Positions 18,812 through 26,266 are shown, counted from the first letter of the stretch. The stretch is DNA of 64,000 bases from Flavobacterium sp. AG291 (GCF_003350375.1 NZ_QQAR01000003.1:1-64000), one strand, 5' to 3'. Translations and numbers: made by a program. The notes: generated by a model from the letters alone, not told the origin.

Positions 18812-19267
18812 CTATTTTACCCTTACAGCGTCAGGAACTAATATAGTGTAGTCTCCACCATTGCGAAGAACGTCACGAACAATACTTGAACTAATATATG
18901 ACGTACTTGCAGCAGTAAGCAGGAATACAGTCTCTATCTGTGAAAGTTCTCTGTTGGTATGTGCAATGGCTTTTTCAAATTCAAAGTCGGCAGGATTGCG
19001 TAGTCCGCGAAGGATAAAGTCTGCGCCAACTTTACGACAAAGATCAATGGTAAGTCCCTGATAGGTTACAACCTCTACTTTAGGCTCATCAGCAAATGAT
19101 TCCTCTATAAAGCGTTTACGTTCTTCCAGCGAAAACATATATTTTTTTTCAGCATTTACACCGATGGCAACAATTACTTTGTCAAACAGGCTCACGCCAC
19201 GTTTAATGATATCGTAATGGCCTAATGTTATAGGGTCAAATGATCCCGGGAATACTGCTATTTTCAT
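18812..19267 (-). CDS. coaD: Phosphopantetheine adenylyltransferase
   Basis: A 151-residue nucleotidyltransferase that makes dephospho-CoA from 4'-phosphopantetheine and ATP in coenzyme A synthesis. The family's GSFDPITLGH (8-17, T-x-G-H) nucleotide site, the FILRGLRNPADFEFE block and the ISSS loop (TSYISSSIVRD) are intact. The length is close to the family norm of about 160. The gap to ddl upstream holds a 14-base tandem repeat. Confidence 0.97.
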   Translation of the reverse strand: MKIAVFPGSFDPITLGHYDIIKRGVSLFDKVIVAIGVNAEKKYMFSLEERKRFIEESFADEPKVEVVTYQGLTIDLCRKVGADFILRGLRNPADFEFEKAIAHTNRELSQIETVFLLTAASTSYISSSIVRDVLRNGGDYTILVPDAVRVK

Positions 19268-19281
19268 GTTTTTTTAGTTTG

Positions 19282-19309
19282 TCCGAAGTCGGAGATCCGA
19301 AGCCGGAAA
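19282..19309. repeat. Two tandem copies of a 14-base unit
   Basis: TCCGAAGTCGGAGA (19282-19295) is followed directly by TCCGAAGCCGGAAA (19296-19309), between coaD and ddl; 12 of 14 positions agree. Confidence 0.7.
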
Positions 19310-19356
19310 TTTCATAATCACTCCTATAAGTGTAAACTGTAATTATTCACTGAATA

Positions 19357-20343
19357 CTATTTCTTCCAAAGCACCTTGCGTTCCATTGCCAGTTTTATTT
19401 CGCTGTCAAGCAGGTCCGAGAAAGGTATTCCGGCATGTTGTGCCTGTTGCGGAAAGATACTCGCGGGCGATAATCCCGGATTAGTATTCATCTCTATAAA
19501 ATGAGGTTCGCCATCCCTTACAATAAAATCAGTGCGGGAAAATCCGCTCATTCCTAATGCTTCATATGCTTTTGCTGCAGTTTCGCGAACTTTTTGTTCC
19601 GTTGCAGCATCAAGGCGAGCGGGAGTTATCTCATCTGATTTCCCCTGGTATTTAGCCTCATAATCAAAAAAGTCATTGTGCGATACGATTTCAGTCAGTC
19701 CTAATACGGTTGTTTTTCCGTTAAGGTTCAGTACTCCAACCGATACTTCGGTTCCCTTAAGGTATTCTTCAATAAGAATATCGCTGTCTTCAGCAAAGGC
19801 AAATTCAAGTGCTTTTTCAAAATCGGCAAGGTCATTCACTTTAGAAACACCCAGGCTGCTTCCGCTTTGGTTTGGTTTTACCATAAAAGGCAATCCTACG
19901 GTATCAGCTACCTGTTGTGCTGAGATAACATCTCCTTTAGAAATGTAGATGCTTTTTGCTTTTGGGATATTGAATTTAGAAAGTACCGACAAGGTATCTC
20001 TTTTATTAAAGGTAAGTGCCGACTGGTAGAAACCACATCCTGTATAAGGTAGTTCAAGCAGTTCCCAGTACGACTGCATATGGCCATCTTCACCGGGAGT
20101 ACCATGAATTATATTTACAGCCACATCAAAAGTTGTCTTTTTGCCCTCTTTTTCAAAAGAGAAATCACCTTTATTTACAGGGTATTTATTGCCATCGATC
20201 AATACATTCCAGCCTTCAGGAAGGATATGCACCTCAAATGGTGTGTATTTTGATTTGTCAAGGTTAGTAAGGATAAGCTGGCCGCTTCGTATAGAAATAA
20301 CGGATTCGTCTGAATATCCGCCCATTACTACTGCTACATTCAT
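19357..20343 (-). CDS. ddl: D-alanine-D-alanine ligase
   Basis: A 328-residue ATP-grasp enzyme that joins two D-alanines for peptidoglycan. The N-terminal VVMGGYSDESVISIRSG glycine-rich region, the central ATP-binding lysine in PFMVKPNQSGSSLGVSKV, and the C-terminal metal site FIEMNTNPGLSPASIFPQ are present. The length is normal. It is transcribed away from the PASTA/pseudouridine synthase pair; the shared 147-base gap holds promoters for both and an inverted repeat. Confidence 0.97.
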   Translation of the reverse strand: MNVAVVMGGYSDESVISIRSGQLILTNLDKSKYTPFEVHILPEGWNVLIDGNKYPVNKGDFSFEKEGKKTTFDVAVNIIHGTPGEDGHMQSYWELLELPYTGCGFYQSALTFNKRDTLSVLSKFNIPKAKSIYISKGDVISAQQVADTVGLPFMVKPNQSGSSLGVSKVNDLADFEKALEFAFAEDSDILIEEYLKGTEVSVGVLNLNGKTTVLGLTEIVSHNDFFDYEAKYQGKSDEITPARLDAATEQKVRETAAKAYEALGMSGFSRTDFIVRDGEPHFIEMNTNPGLSPASIFPQQAQHAGIPFSDLLDSEIKLAMERKVLWKK

Positions 20344-20415
20344 TTTTAGAGAGGGTTAATGTTAAAAGCTTACACGAAAGTAACGCAAAAAGCGTTATAA
20401 TAACGATTCTTAAGC

Positions 20416-20443
20416 TTACACAAAAATATCATTATTTGTGTAA
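20416..20443. promoter_or_regulatory. Inverted repeat between ddl and the PASTA gene (possible operator)
   Basis: Nine-base perfect arms TTACACAAA (20416-20424) and TTTGTGTAA (20435-20443) flank 10 bases. The left arm overlaps the minus-strand -7 box TATTTTTG (20421-20428) that could serve ddl. Confidence 0.45.
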
Positions 20444-20466
20444 ACTATAAAGTTTAGTATTATTTA

Positions 20467-20474
20467 TATCTTTG
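20467..20474 (+). promoter_or_regulatory. -7 element of the PASTA/rluD operon
   Basis: TATCTTTG matches TAnnTTTG perfectly, 16 bases before the ATG at 20491, predicting a leader of about 12 nt. Confidence 0.55.
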
Positions 20475-20490
20475 CCAAAATTCATAATAG

Positions 20491-21102
20491 ATGACCCTAA
20501 AAGATTTTTTGACCAGTAAAGTTTTTTTCAAGCAGCTTGCCATCGCATTGGTAATTGTAGTTGTGGTAATTTTTGGTTTGCTTCAATACCTTAGTTATGC
20601 TACGAATCACGGCGAGGAAATTCCGGTTCCTGATTTACGTAAAATGACCCTGGAAAAAGCAGAAGAAGCTCTTGACGCTGTTGATTTGGAATATGTAGTT
20701 CTGGATACGGTTGATTTTAGGGCAGAATATCCACCTTATACAATTGTTGAGCAGGATCCACTTCCAAAAGTGAATGTAAAGGACGGAAGAAAAGTTTATG
20801 TCAAGATAAATTCAAAAGGTTTTGCAGCTGTAAGCTTACCGGACATCATCCAAAAAACATACAGGGCTGCAATACCAAGCTTAAAGTCTGCCGGACTTGA
20901 AGAGGGTAAGAAAACCTACAAACCATATCTTGCTAAAGATGTTGTGCTTGAAGTATGGGTTAACGGTAAAAAGCTTAAAGCAGGGGATAAAGTAATGAAA
21001 TCATCAAAAGTTGATCTTGTTTTAGGTGATGGGAAAACTGGGTATGAAGAGCCTGAAAACGATACTATAAAAACATCAGAACCTGAAAGTTCGGAAGAAT
21101 AA
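20491..21102 (+). CDS. Membrane-anchored PASTA domain protein
   Basis: A 203-residue protein with one N-terminal transmembrane helix (about 14-33) and an exported part with two PASTA-like domains (about 42-110 and 112-180), recognised from VPDLRKMTLEKAEEALDAVDLEYVV...VEQDPLPKVNVKDGRKVYVKIN and the second LPDIIQKTYRAAIPSLKSAGL block. PASTA domains bind peptidoglycan fragments or beta-lactams in Ser/Thr kinases and PBPs; here no kinase or transpeptidase domain is attached. It lies three bases before the pseudouridine synthase gene and opposite ddl. The ddl neighbour supports a cell-envelope role. Confidence 0.9.
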   Translation: MTLKDFLTSKVFFKQLAIALVIVVVVIFGLLQYLSYATNHGEEIPVPDLRKMTLEKAEEALDAVDLEYVVLDTVDFRAEYPPYTIVEQDPLPKVNVKDGRKVYVKINSKGFAAVSLPDIIQKTYRAAIPSLKSAGLEEGKKTYKPYLAKDVVLEVWVNGKKLKAGDKVMKSSKVDLVLGDGKTGYEEPENDTIKTSEPESSEE

Positions 21103-21105
21103 GAA

Positions 21106-22152
21106 ATGACAAAACCTATTATAGAGCAGGAGCCGGACGATAATGAAGAGCTTTTTGAGCATCATCGTTTTGAGGCAGGAAAAGGACAATCGCCATTAAG
21201 GGTAGATAAGTTTTTAATGAACCTGATGGAAAATACCACCAGGAGCAAGATACAAAAGGCAGCAGATGATGGTAATATCTATGTAAATGATATTGCTGTA
21301 AAATCAAACTATAAGGTTAAGGCTAATGATATCGTTCGTATATTGTTAGAGCACCCGCCTTATGAGTACCTGCTTACGCCTGAGAATATTCCTTTAAATA
21401 TAGTCTATGAAGATGACCAGCTGCTTGTGGTAAACAAGGAGCCGGGTATGGTTGTGCATCCGGGGCATGGTAATTACTCAGGTACACTGGTAAATGCTTT
21501 GGCATACCACTTTGAGAACCTCCCAATGAACAGCAGCGAAAGGCCGGGACTTGTACACCGTATTGATAAGGATACTTCAGGACTATTGGTTATTGCCAAA
21601 ACAGAGCAGGCGATGACGTACCTTACGCAGCAGTTTGCAGAGAAAACTTCTGAAAGGGAATATATCGCAATAGTATGGGGTAATGTTGAAGAAGATGAAG
21701 GTACGATAGAGGGTAATATTGACCGCCACATGAAAGACCGTATGCAGATGGCTGTATATCCGGATGGTGAGCAGGGCAAACACGCTGTAACTCATTATAA
21801 GGTTATTGAGCGCCTGGGTTATGTAACTGTAGTTTCATGCCGACTTGAAACCGGACGTACCCACCAGATTCGTGTGCACATGAAACATATCGGGCATACC
21901 TTATTCAATGATGCGCGTTATGGTGGAGATATGATCCTTAAGGGAACAACGTTTACAAAATACAAGCAGTTTATAGACAACTGCTTCAAGATATTACCAC
22001 GCCAGGCACTACACGCTAAAACGCTTGGGTTTGAACATCCAACAACAAAAGAATTTATGCGTTTTGATAGCGAACTGCCGCAGGATATGGTCGAATGCAT
22101 TGAAAAATGGCGTACTTACTCTAAATCACATACTGTTGAGGAAGACGAATAG
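21106..22152 (+). CDS. rluD: RluA-family 23S rRNA pseudouridine synthase (RluD-like)
   Basis: A 348-residue enzyme with an N-terminal S4 RNA-binding domain (about 28-85, LRVDKFLMNLMENTTRSKIQKAADDGNIYVN) and the RluA catalytic domain. The active-site motif HRIDKDTSGL places the catalytic aspartate at residue 154; GRTHQIRVHMKHIGHTLFNDARYGG is the other family block. Substrates of RluD-type enzymes are uridines of helix 69 in 23S rRNA; the exact target is not readable here. It follows the PASTA gene with a three-base gap and ends before a terminator. Confidence 0.93.
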   Translation: MTKPIIEQEPDDNEELFEHHRFEAGKGQSPLRVDKFLMNLMENTTRSKIQKAADDGNIYVNDIAVKSNYKVKANDIVRILLEHPPYEYLLTPENIPLNIVYEDDQLLVVNKEPGMVVHPGHGNYSGTLVNALAYHFENLPMNSSERPGLVHRIDKDTSGLLVIAKTEQAMTYLTQQFAEKTSEREYIAIVWGNVEEDEGTIEGNIDRHMKDRMQMAVYPDGEQGKHAVTHYKVIERLGYVTVVSCRLETGRTHQIRVHMKHIGHTLFNDARYGGDMILKGTTFTKYKQFIDNCFKILPRQALHAKTLGFEHPTTKEFMRFDSELPQDMVECIEKWRTYSKSHTVEEDE

Positions 22153-22175
22153 TTGATTTGTTTATTCGTTGATGC

Positions 22176-22207
22176 CGTCATTGCGAGGAAGTATGACGAA
22201 GCAATCT
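22176..22207. repeat. Degenerate dispersed repeat, GTCATTGCGA...GCAATCT type, half-element
   Basis: CGTCATTGCGAGG at the left and GACGAAGCAATCT at the right match both arms of the palindromic copy at 60755-60858. It lies in the 3' region of rluD, just before the terminator. Confidence 0.65.
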
Positions 22208-22214
22208 TATATAG

Positions 22215-22246
22215 AAATCCCGAAGTGAAAGCTTCGGGATTTTTTA
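22215..22246 (+). terminator. Intrinsic terminator of the PASTA-rluD operon
   Basis: Eleven-bp perfect stem AAATCCCGAAG/CTTCGGGATTT (22215-22225 with 22232-22242) followed by a T-run. Confidence 0.88.
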
Positions 22247-22252
22247 TTAAAT

Positions 22253-22284
22253 AAAAAACCTGTGGCACTTTCGCACCACAGGTT
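22253..22284 (-). terminator. Intrinsic terminator of the YceI gene
   Basis: Arms AACCTGTGG (22257-22265) and CCACAGGTT (22276-22284); the A-run at 22253-22258 reads as Ts on the minus strand. Confidence 0.8.
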
Positions 22285-22314
22285 CACCGAAACATATAAA
22301 TTGGACTAAAACAA

Positions 22315-22845
22315 TTATTGTTTTACGAACTGAAGCTCAATAGCCAGCTTCACTTCTTCGCCTACAAGTACACCACCTGTTTCAAGGGTTGAGTTCCATG
22401 TAAGGCCAAAATCTTTACGGTTGATCTTACCTGTAATAGTAAAACCGGCTTTAGTATTTCCCCAAGGGTCTTTAGCGATACCGCCAAATTCTACATCAAG
22501 GCTTACCGGTTTTGTTTCACCATGCAGGCTAAGGTTACCGTTAAGTGTATATTCTCCTTCGTTTTTCTTGTTGAAAGCTGTAGATTCAAATGTGATTTTT
22601 GGAAATTGGGCTGCGTCAAAAAAGTCTCCGCTTAATAGGTGTCCGTCACGGTCTGCGTTACCTGTGCTTACTGAGTCGATATCTCCGCTGAAAGAGAAAG
22701 AAGCTCCTTCGAATGAATCTCCGTTAGTTGTAGCCTCGGCAGTGAATTTGGTAAACTGTCCTGAAACGTTAGTAAACATCATGTGTTTTACTTTAAATCC
22801 TATTTCTGAGTGTGTTGGGTCTACTGACCATTTTGTTGTTGACAT
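22315..22845 (-). CDS. YceI family protein, cytoplasmic form
   Basis: A 176-residue YceI-like lipocalin-type barrel: WSVDPTHSEIGFKVKHMMFTNVSGQF opens the domain, and FDAAQFPKITFES, LSLHGETKPVSLDVEF and GFTITGKINRKDFGLTWN follow in family order. YceI proteins bind isoprenoid-type lipids and are often periplasmic, but this copy lacks a signal peptide, unlike the second copy at 37053-37622. Upstream is the same FNR-box-like element seen before the pirin gene, at the same spacing from a near-consensus -7 box, so both should share a regulator. Confidence 0.93.
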   Translation of the reverse strand: MSTTKWSVDPTHSEIGFKVKHMMFTNVSGQFTKFTAEATTNGDSFEGASFSFSGDIDSVSTGNADRDGHLLSGDFFDAAQFPKITFESTAFNKKNEGEYTLNGNLSLHGETKPVSLDVEFGGIAKDPWGNTKAGFTITGKINRKDFGLTWNSTLETGGVLVGEEVKLAIELQFVKQ

Positions 22846-22889
22846 AATCTTAAAATTTATATGGTTTTTTTATTTGTTATTTGATAAAG

Positions 22890-22938
22890 CAAAGTTCCGT
22901 TATAATAAATGCCTGTGCATTGAACTAGGACAAGAAAA
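22890..22938 (-). promoter_or_regulatory. Promoter of the YceI gene with FNR-box-like site
   Basis: On the minus strand a 21-base element (22938 to 22918) contains the imperfect palindrome TTGTCCTAGTTCAA (22920-22933), followed after 22 bases by ACTTTG ending at 22890, a near-consensus -7 box. The same 21 bases with the same spacing precede the pirin gene. Confidence 0.7.
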
Positions 22939-23814
22939 TTAAACTGTCATCGGAACTTCAATTAATAATAATTCTGCATCCGGGGTATTGGCAATGATAC
23001 TGATCTCTGAAGTATTCCAGATTCCAAGAGCATCGCGCTCATTCAGTTGAATGTTGCCAATATTAATATCACCTTTAATTACAAAAGCATAAATACCGTT
23101 ACCGCTTTTCTTTAATTTATAGTCTGTTGTAAAGTCTTTGTCAAACTTTCCAAGGTGAAACCATGCATCCTGATGGATCCATACACCTTCTTCGTTAGCA
23201 TTTGGTGAAAGTATTTGTTGCAGTTTATTGTGACGGTCAGCTTCGTTTAGCGTAATCTGGTCGTAACGTGGAGTAACATTCTTTTTGTTAGGGTATACCC
23301 ATATCTGAAGGAACTTTGTAAGCCTGTCTTTGTTCTTGTTGTATTCGCTGTGGTAAATTCCTGTACCGGCACTCATTACCTGAATATCTCCTTTTTTGAT
23401 AACGGCGGTATTCCCCATACTGTCTTTGTGCTCTAAATCACCCTCAAGCGGAATAGAAATGATTTCCATGTTATCGTGAGGGTGTGTGCCAAAGCCCATA
23501 CCGGCATCTACACGGTCGTCATTCAGTACACGAAGCACGCCAAAGTGCATCCTGTCCGGATTATAATAATTAGCAAAGCTAAAAGAATGGTGAGAGTCAA
23601 GCCATCCCTGGTTAGCATGTCCGCGGCTGTTTGCTTTGTGTAGTACTGTATTTTCTAAGATAAGCGAACTCTCGTTTGGTAAATGGTTGTAACCGATTGG
23701 TTCAAGAGGCTGTATCTCGTCGATGTCATTTTTTAATGTATCGCCTATGGCTGCGGAAGTAATGAACATTCCGGTTCCCATAAGTCCTTTCCTGATAAAT
23801 TCTTTTCTGTCCAT
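22939..23814 (-). CDS. Pirin family protein with an export-type N-terminus
   Basis: A 291-residue bicupin of the pirin family. The metal site seen in pirins (two His, one His, one Glu) is H111, H113, H155 and E157, in GTHPHDNMEI and GIYHSEYN. Pirins bind iron, and some act as quercetin 2,3-dioxygenases; the substrate here is unknown. The first 30 residues, MDRKEFIRKGLMGTGMFITSAAIGD, look like a Tat-type signal of Bacteroidota (charged RK...FIRKG, then a weakly hydrophobic stretch), which is unusual because pirins are normally cytosolic. The promoter shares an operator with the YceI gene. Confidence 0.88.
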   Translation of the reverse strand: MDRKEFIRKGLMGTGMFITSAAIGDTLKNDIDEIQPLEPIGYNHLPNESSLILENTVLHKANSRGHANQGWLDSHHSFSFANYYNPDRMHFGVLRVLNDDRVDAGMGFGTHPHDNMEIISIPLEGDLEHKDSMGNTAVIKKGDIQVMSAGTGIYHSEYNKNKDRLTKFLQIWVYPNKKNVTPRYDQITLNEADRHNKLQQILSPNANEEGVWIHQDAWFHLGKFDKDFTTDYKLKKSGNGIYAFVIKGDINIGNIQLNERDALGIWNTSEISIIANTPDAELLLIEVPMTV

Positions 23815-23843
23815 AGTATATTGGTTGTTTTAATATTACTATG

Positions 23844-23892
23844 CAAAGTTGCTGCATATAAAACATCAAAACATTGAACTAGGACAAGAAAA
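23844..23892 (-). promoter_or_regulatory. Promoter of the pirin gene with FNR-box-like site
   Basis: The 21-base element at 23872-23892 (palindrome TTGTCCTAGTTCAA at 23874-23887, minus strand) is identical to that at 22918-22938 and again ends 22 bases before ACTTTG (23849 to 23844). Confidence 0.7.
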
Positions 23893-23911
23893 CAGCGAAG
23901 CTGTTTTTTTT
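23889..23911 (-). terminator. Hairpin after the Crp/Fnr gene, abutting the pirin operator
   Basis: Arms AAAACAGC (23889-23896) and GCTGTTTT (23900-23907) with a GAA loop; Ts follow on both strands (four on the minus strand). Confidence 0.5.
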
Positions 23912-23961
23912 AGTAATGAGAAGTTAGATTTTACTATTGAGAATAGGGGATACAGAAAAAT

Positions 23962-24004
23962 AATGAGAAATCTATTATCTCACGTCTATCATCTAATATC
24001 TCAA
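23962..24004 (-). repeat. Dispersed repeat, TAGATAATAGATTTC type, inverted relative to 27027-27071
   Basis: Read on the minus strand, this shares AGTATTGAGA, TTAGAT, ATGATAGA and AGATAATAGATTTC in the same order with 27027-27071. Confidence 0.6.
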
Positions 24005-24010
24005 TACTCA

Positions 24011-24598
24011 CTACTGCTTTGCTAATTTCGCCCTTACCTTACTAAGGAACTCAGCAGAGATACCAAGATAAGAAGCTATATAATGTTGGGCCACACGTTG
24101 CGGCAGGGTAGGGTACATCTCAAGAAACTCAAGGTATTTCTCCATTGCCGTTTTTGAAATGGTATTGAAAAGCCTGTTTTGGGTTACAGAAAGATTGCGC
24201 TCAAACAATATCCTAAAGGCTCTTTCGAATCGTGGTGCTCGCTTTAAAAGCTCTTCTTTAGTTTCGGGACTGAAGATCAGGAATTCACAATCTTCCATGG
24301 TTTCTATAAAGGTGCGACTGGGTTTGTCTTCATAATGACTAAACGATATATCGCTTACCCAGGCATTTTCTATGGCAAACTGCAGTATTACCTCAAAACC
24401 ATTGTGGTCAATAAAATATTTACGAACGCAGCCTTTTACCACAAAAGCTTCAAAATTACACACTTCACCTTCATGAAGCATGATGGTTTTTTTAGGTACT
24501 TTTCGGTATTCAAGCAGTGAGTTTAATATTTCCAGTTCTTCTTTTGAAAAACTTACGTAGCGGCTTAGACTCTGGTCTATTTGTTCGTACATATCCAT
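24011..24598 (-). CDS. Crp/Fnr family transcription regulator
   Basis: A 195-residue regulator: an N-terminal cyclic-nucleotide-binding-type beta barrel (KKTIMLHEGEVCNFEAFVVKGCVRKYF), a dimerisation helix, and a C-terminal helix-turn-helix (RVAQHYIASYLGISAEFLSKVRAKL) whose recognition helix has the Glu-x-x-Ser-Lys pattern, similar to Fnr's Glu-x-x-Ser-Arg. No iron-sulphur cysteine cluster is seen. The ATG at 24598 is chosen because the upstream in-frame start is TTG and lies on the -7 box TACATTTG (24617-24624). It stands just upstream of the pirin gene, so it is the obvious candidate to bind the shared FNR-box-like sites. Confidence 0.92.
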   Translation of the reverse strand: MDMYEQIDQSLSRYVSFSKEELEILNSLLEYRKVPKKTIMLHEGEVCNFEAFVVKGCVRKYFIDHNGFEVILQFAIENAWVSDISFSHYEDKPSRTFIETMEDCEFLIFSPETKEELLKRAPRFERAFRILFERNLSVTQNRLFNTISKTAMEKYLEFLEMYPTLPQRVAQHYIASYLGISAEFLSKVRAKLAKQ

Positions 24599-24616
24599 AA
24601 TTGCAAGGCTTTCCAA

Positions 24617-24624
24617 CAAATGTA
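24617..24624 (-). promoter_or_regulatory. -7 element of the Crp/Fnr gene
   Basis: TACATTTG on the minus strand, 18 bases before the ATG at 24598; this decides against the earlier TTG start. Confidence 0.55.
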
Positions 24625-24632
24625 GGAAAAAT

Positions 24633-24657
24633 AAAAAAAGCGTCCAAAGACGCTTTT
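24633..24657 (-). terminator. Terminator of the LuxR-VOC-DUF4199 operon
   Basis: Nine-bp stem AAAAGCGTC/GACGCTTTT with a CAAA loop; A7 on the plus strand gives Ts on the minus strand. Confidence 0.85.
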
Positions 24658-24659
24658 AA

Positions 24660-25196
24660 TTATAAAGTGCTTGCTTTTTTCTTATTGTTTAATGAAACCA
24701 GCGCAAAAATACCAGAGCTGATAAGTGATATTATTATGCTTAGGGGCAGTATTTCTGCATAAGTATATAAGATTACAAATAGCGGATTCTTATAATTTTC
24801 CACAGCCTCCTGCATTTCAGCAGTTTTAGAAGTAATCTCTGCAGCTGAAGCGCCACTGTTTTTGAGTTGTTCTAAAGTATGGGTTGTATATTCCTGCATA
24901 AAGTCAGGGTGGAAGTTATATAATACTATAAGCCATACTAATACATATATGGAGGATGCTATTAGCGAAATGTATAAACCTATCAGAAATGCTTTTCCAA
25001 AAGATATGAAACCGCCGTTTTGTTTCCGGTATTGGTTGGTAGCTACAAAAATCAGTGAGAACGCCAGGAACATGGATACGAAGCCATATATCATGCCGTT
25101 TTCAAAATTTACATTGTCATTGTTTATAGAGATAAGGTAACCCAGGCAAGACACAAATCCTGCTGTAAGTCCGTATATAAGTACAATTTTTTTCAT
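24660..25196 (-). CDS. DUF4199 membrane protein
   Basis: A 178-residue membrane protein with four hydrophobic helices (about 4-23, 34-53, 70-93 and 140-168) and a soluble loop between the third and fourth that is rich in Glu and Thr. The ATNQYRKQNGGFISFGKAFLIGL segment after the second helix is characteristic of the DUF4199 family of Bacteroidota. Function unknown. It is the last gene of an operon with a VOC protein and a membrane LuxR regulator. Confidence 0.87.
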   Translation of the reverse strand: MKKIVLIYGLTAGFVSCLGYLISINNDNVNFENGMIYGFVSMFLAFSLIFVATNQYRKQNGGFISFGKAFLIGLYISLIASSIYVLVWLIVLYNFHPDFMQEYTTHTLEQLKNSGASAAEITSKTAEMQEAVENYKNPLFVILYTYAEILPLSIIISLISSGIFALVSLNNKKKASTL

Positions 25197-25216
25197 GTTG
25201 GTATATTTATAAGTTA

Positions 25217-25600
25217 TTACTCGCCATCATTGGCTTCAAACAATTCGATCTTATTTCCCTCGGGATCCAGGATATGAACGAATTTACCATATTCGTAAGT
25301 AGCGATCTCGTCCAGAATTGTTACTCCTTCATTTTTTAATGCTTCTACCAAGGCAGTAATATCATATACGCGATAGTTGATCATAAAATCTTTTGATGAT
25401 GGCTCAAAGTATTTGGTAATGTCAGGAAAGGGACTCCATAGTGTATACCCTTTTTTTGAAGATTCCGATTGTTGTTCCCATTCAAATTTAGCCCCATAAG
25501 GAGAGGTCTCTAAACCAAGGTGGGTTTTATACCACTCATTCATTTTTACGGGGTCTATACATTTAAAGAAAATCCCTCCTATACCTGTAACTCGTTTCAT
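25217..25600 (-). CDS. VOC family (glyoxalase/bleomycin-resistance-like) protein
   Basis: A 127-residue protein with two beta-alpha-beta-beta-beta modules of the vicinal oxygen chelate fold: GGIFFKCIDPVKMNEWYKTHLGL opens the first and NYRVYDITALVEALKNEGVTIL the second, ending in FVHILDPEGNKIELFE, whose Glu is the usual metal-binding position. The reaction is not predictable. It sits 71 bases after the LuxR gene and 20 before DUF4199 on the same strand. Confidence 0.88.
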   Translation of the reverse strand: MKRVTGIGGIFFKCIDPVKMNEWYKTHLGLETSPYGAKFEWEQQSESSKKGYTLWSPFPDITKYFEPSSKDFMINYRVYDITALVEALKNEGVTILDEIATYEYGKFVHILDPEGNKIELFEANDGE

Positions 25601-25671
25601 TATTTATGTGTTTTAATTATGAGGCAAAATTCAAAATTGCTCCTGATTTTCAGCTCATACTTTTGGGTGAT

Positions 25672-26142
25672 TTATGCTATAATGCCGTATTTTTTTGCTT
25701 TTTCTACGGCTTGTGTGCGTCGTTTAACCTCAAGTTTTTCATATACTTTAGAGGAATGTGTTTTTACGGTATTTAGCGATACAAAAAGTTTTTCGGCGAT
25801 TTCCTGATTGCTCAGGCCATCGGCCATTAATTGTAATACCTCAAGTTCGCGTTTGCTTATGGCGAGGTTTTCAATTTCAGTTTGGTTAGGGATAAAATCA
25901 TTTCCTTTAGAAACGTAAATCGCTTTTTCAACGACTATTGTTTCTACTTTGGGTTTAGAAAGTTTCAGTGTAAGCCAGATACCAAGGCCTGTAAAGAGAA
26001 GAGCAATGGCTCCTATATATAGATCCTGTTTTTGGGGACTGAATAAAACGAACAGTTCCAGCCCTCGAAGCAGCAAAAGCAGCAACGCAAGGCCGGAACC
26101 GTACATTATTATCCATTTGTATTTTATAATTGCCCTGAACAT
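25672..26142 (-). CDS. Membrane-bound LuxR-type DNA-binding protein
   Basis: A 156-residue protein: two transmembrane helices (about 10-33 and 40-62), a linker, and a C-terminal LuxR/NarL helix-turn-helix (about 93-150, SKRELEVLQLMADGLSNQEIAEKLFVSLNTVKTHSSKVYEKLEVKRRTQAV). It has no receiver or autoinducer domain, so it is a membrane-tethered regulator rather than a response regulator. A 7-bp inverted repeat with a perfect -7 box lies before it, suggesting autoregulation. Confidence 0.92.
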   Translation of the reverse strand: MFRAIIKYKWIIMYGSGLALLLLLLRGLELFVLFSPQKQDLYIGAIALLFTGLGIWLTLKLSKPKVETIVVEKAIYVSKGNDFIPNQTEIENLAISKRELEVLQLMADGLSNQEIAEKLFVSLNTVKTHSSKVYEKLEVKRRTQAVEKAKKYGIIA

Positions 26143-26143
26143 T

Positions 26144-26166
26144 ATTTGCTGTTTAGAGCAAATATA
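26144..26166 (-). promoter_or_regulatory. Promoter and inverted repeat before the LuxR gene
   Basis: ATTTGCT (26144-26150) and AGCAAAT (26157-26163) form a perfect inverted repeat; TATATTTG on the minus strand spans 26166 to 26159, giving a leader of about 12 nt. Confidence 0.5.
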
Positions 26167-26241
26167 AAAACTATTTTAGTTGCGGGTATGGTTAAGGGAC
26201 CTATGTTGAGGTTAGTATTTTGAGTATACTATTACATTCCT

Positions 26242-26249
26242 TAACTTTG
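26242..26249 (+). promoter_or_regulatory. -7 element of yaaA
   Basis: TAACTTTG, perfect match, 17 bases before the ATG at 26267. Confidence 0.55.
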
Positions 26250-26266
26250 AAGTATAATTCACACTT

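Noticed and set aside
24599..24619. TTG start of the Crp/Fnr gene
   Set aside because: It lies on the TACATTTG promoter box; the ATG at 24598 fits the family length.
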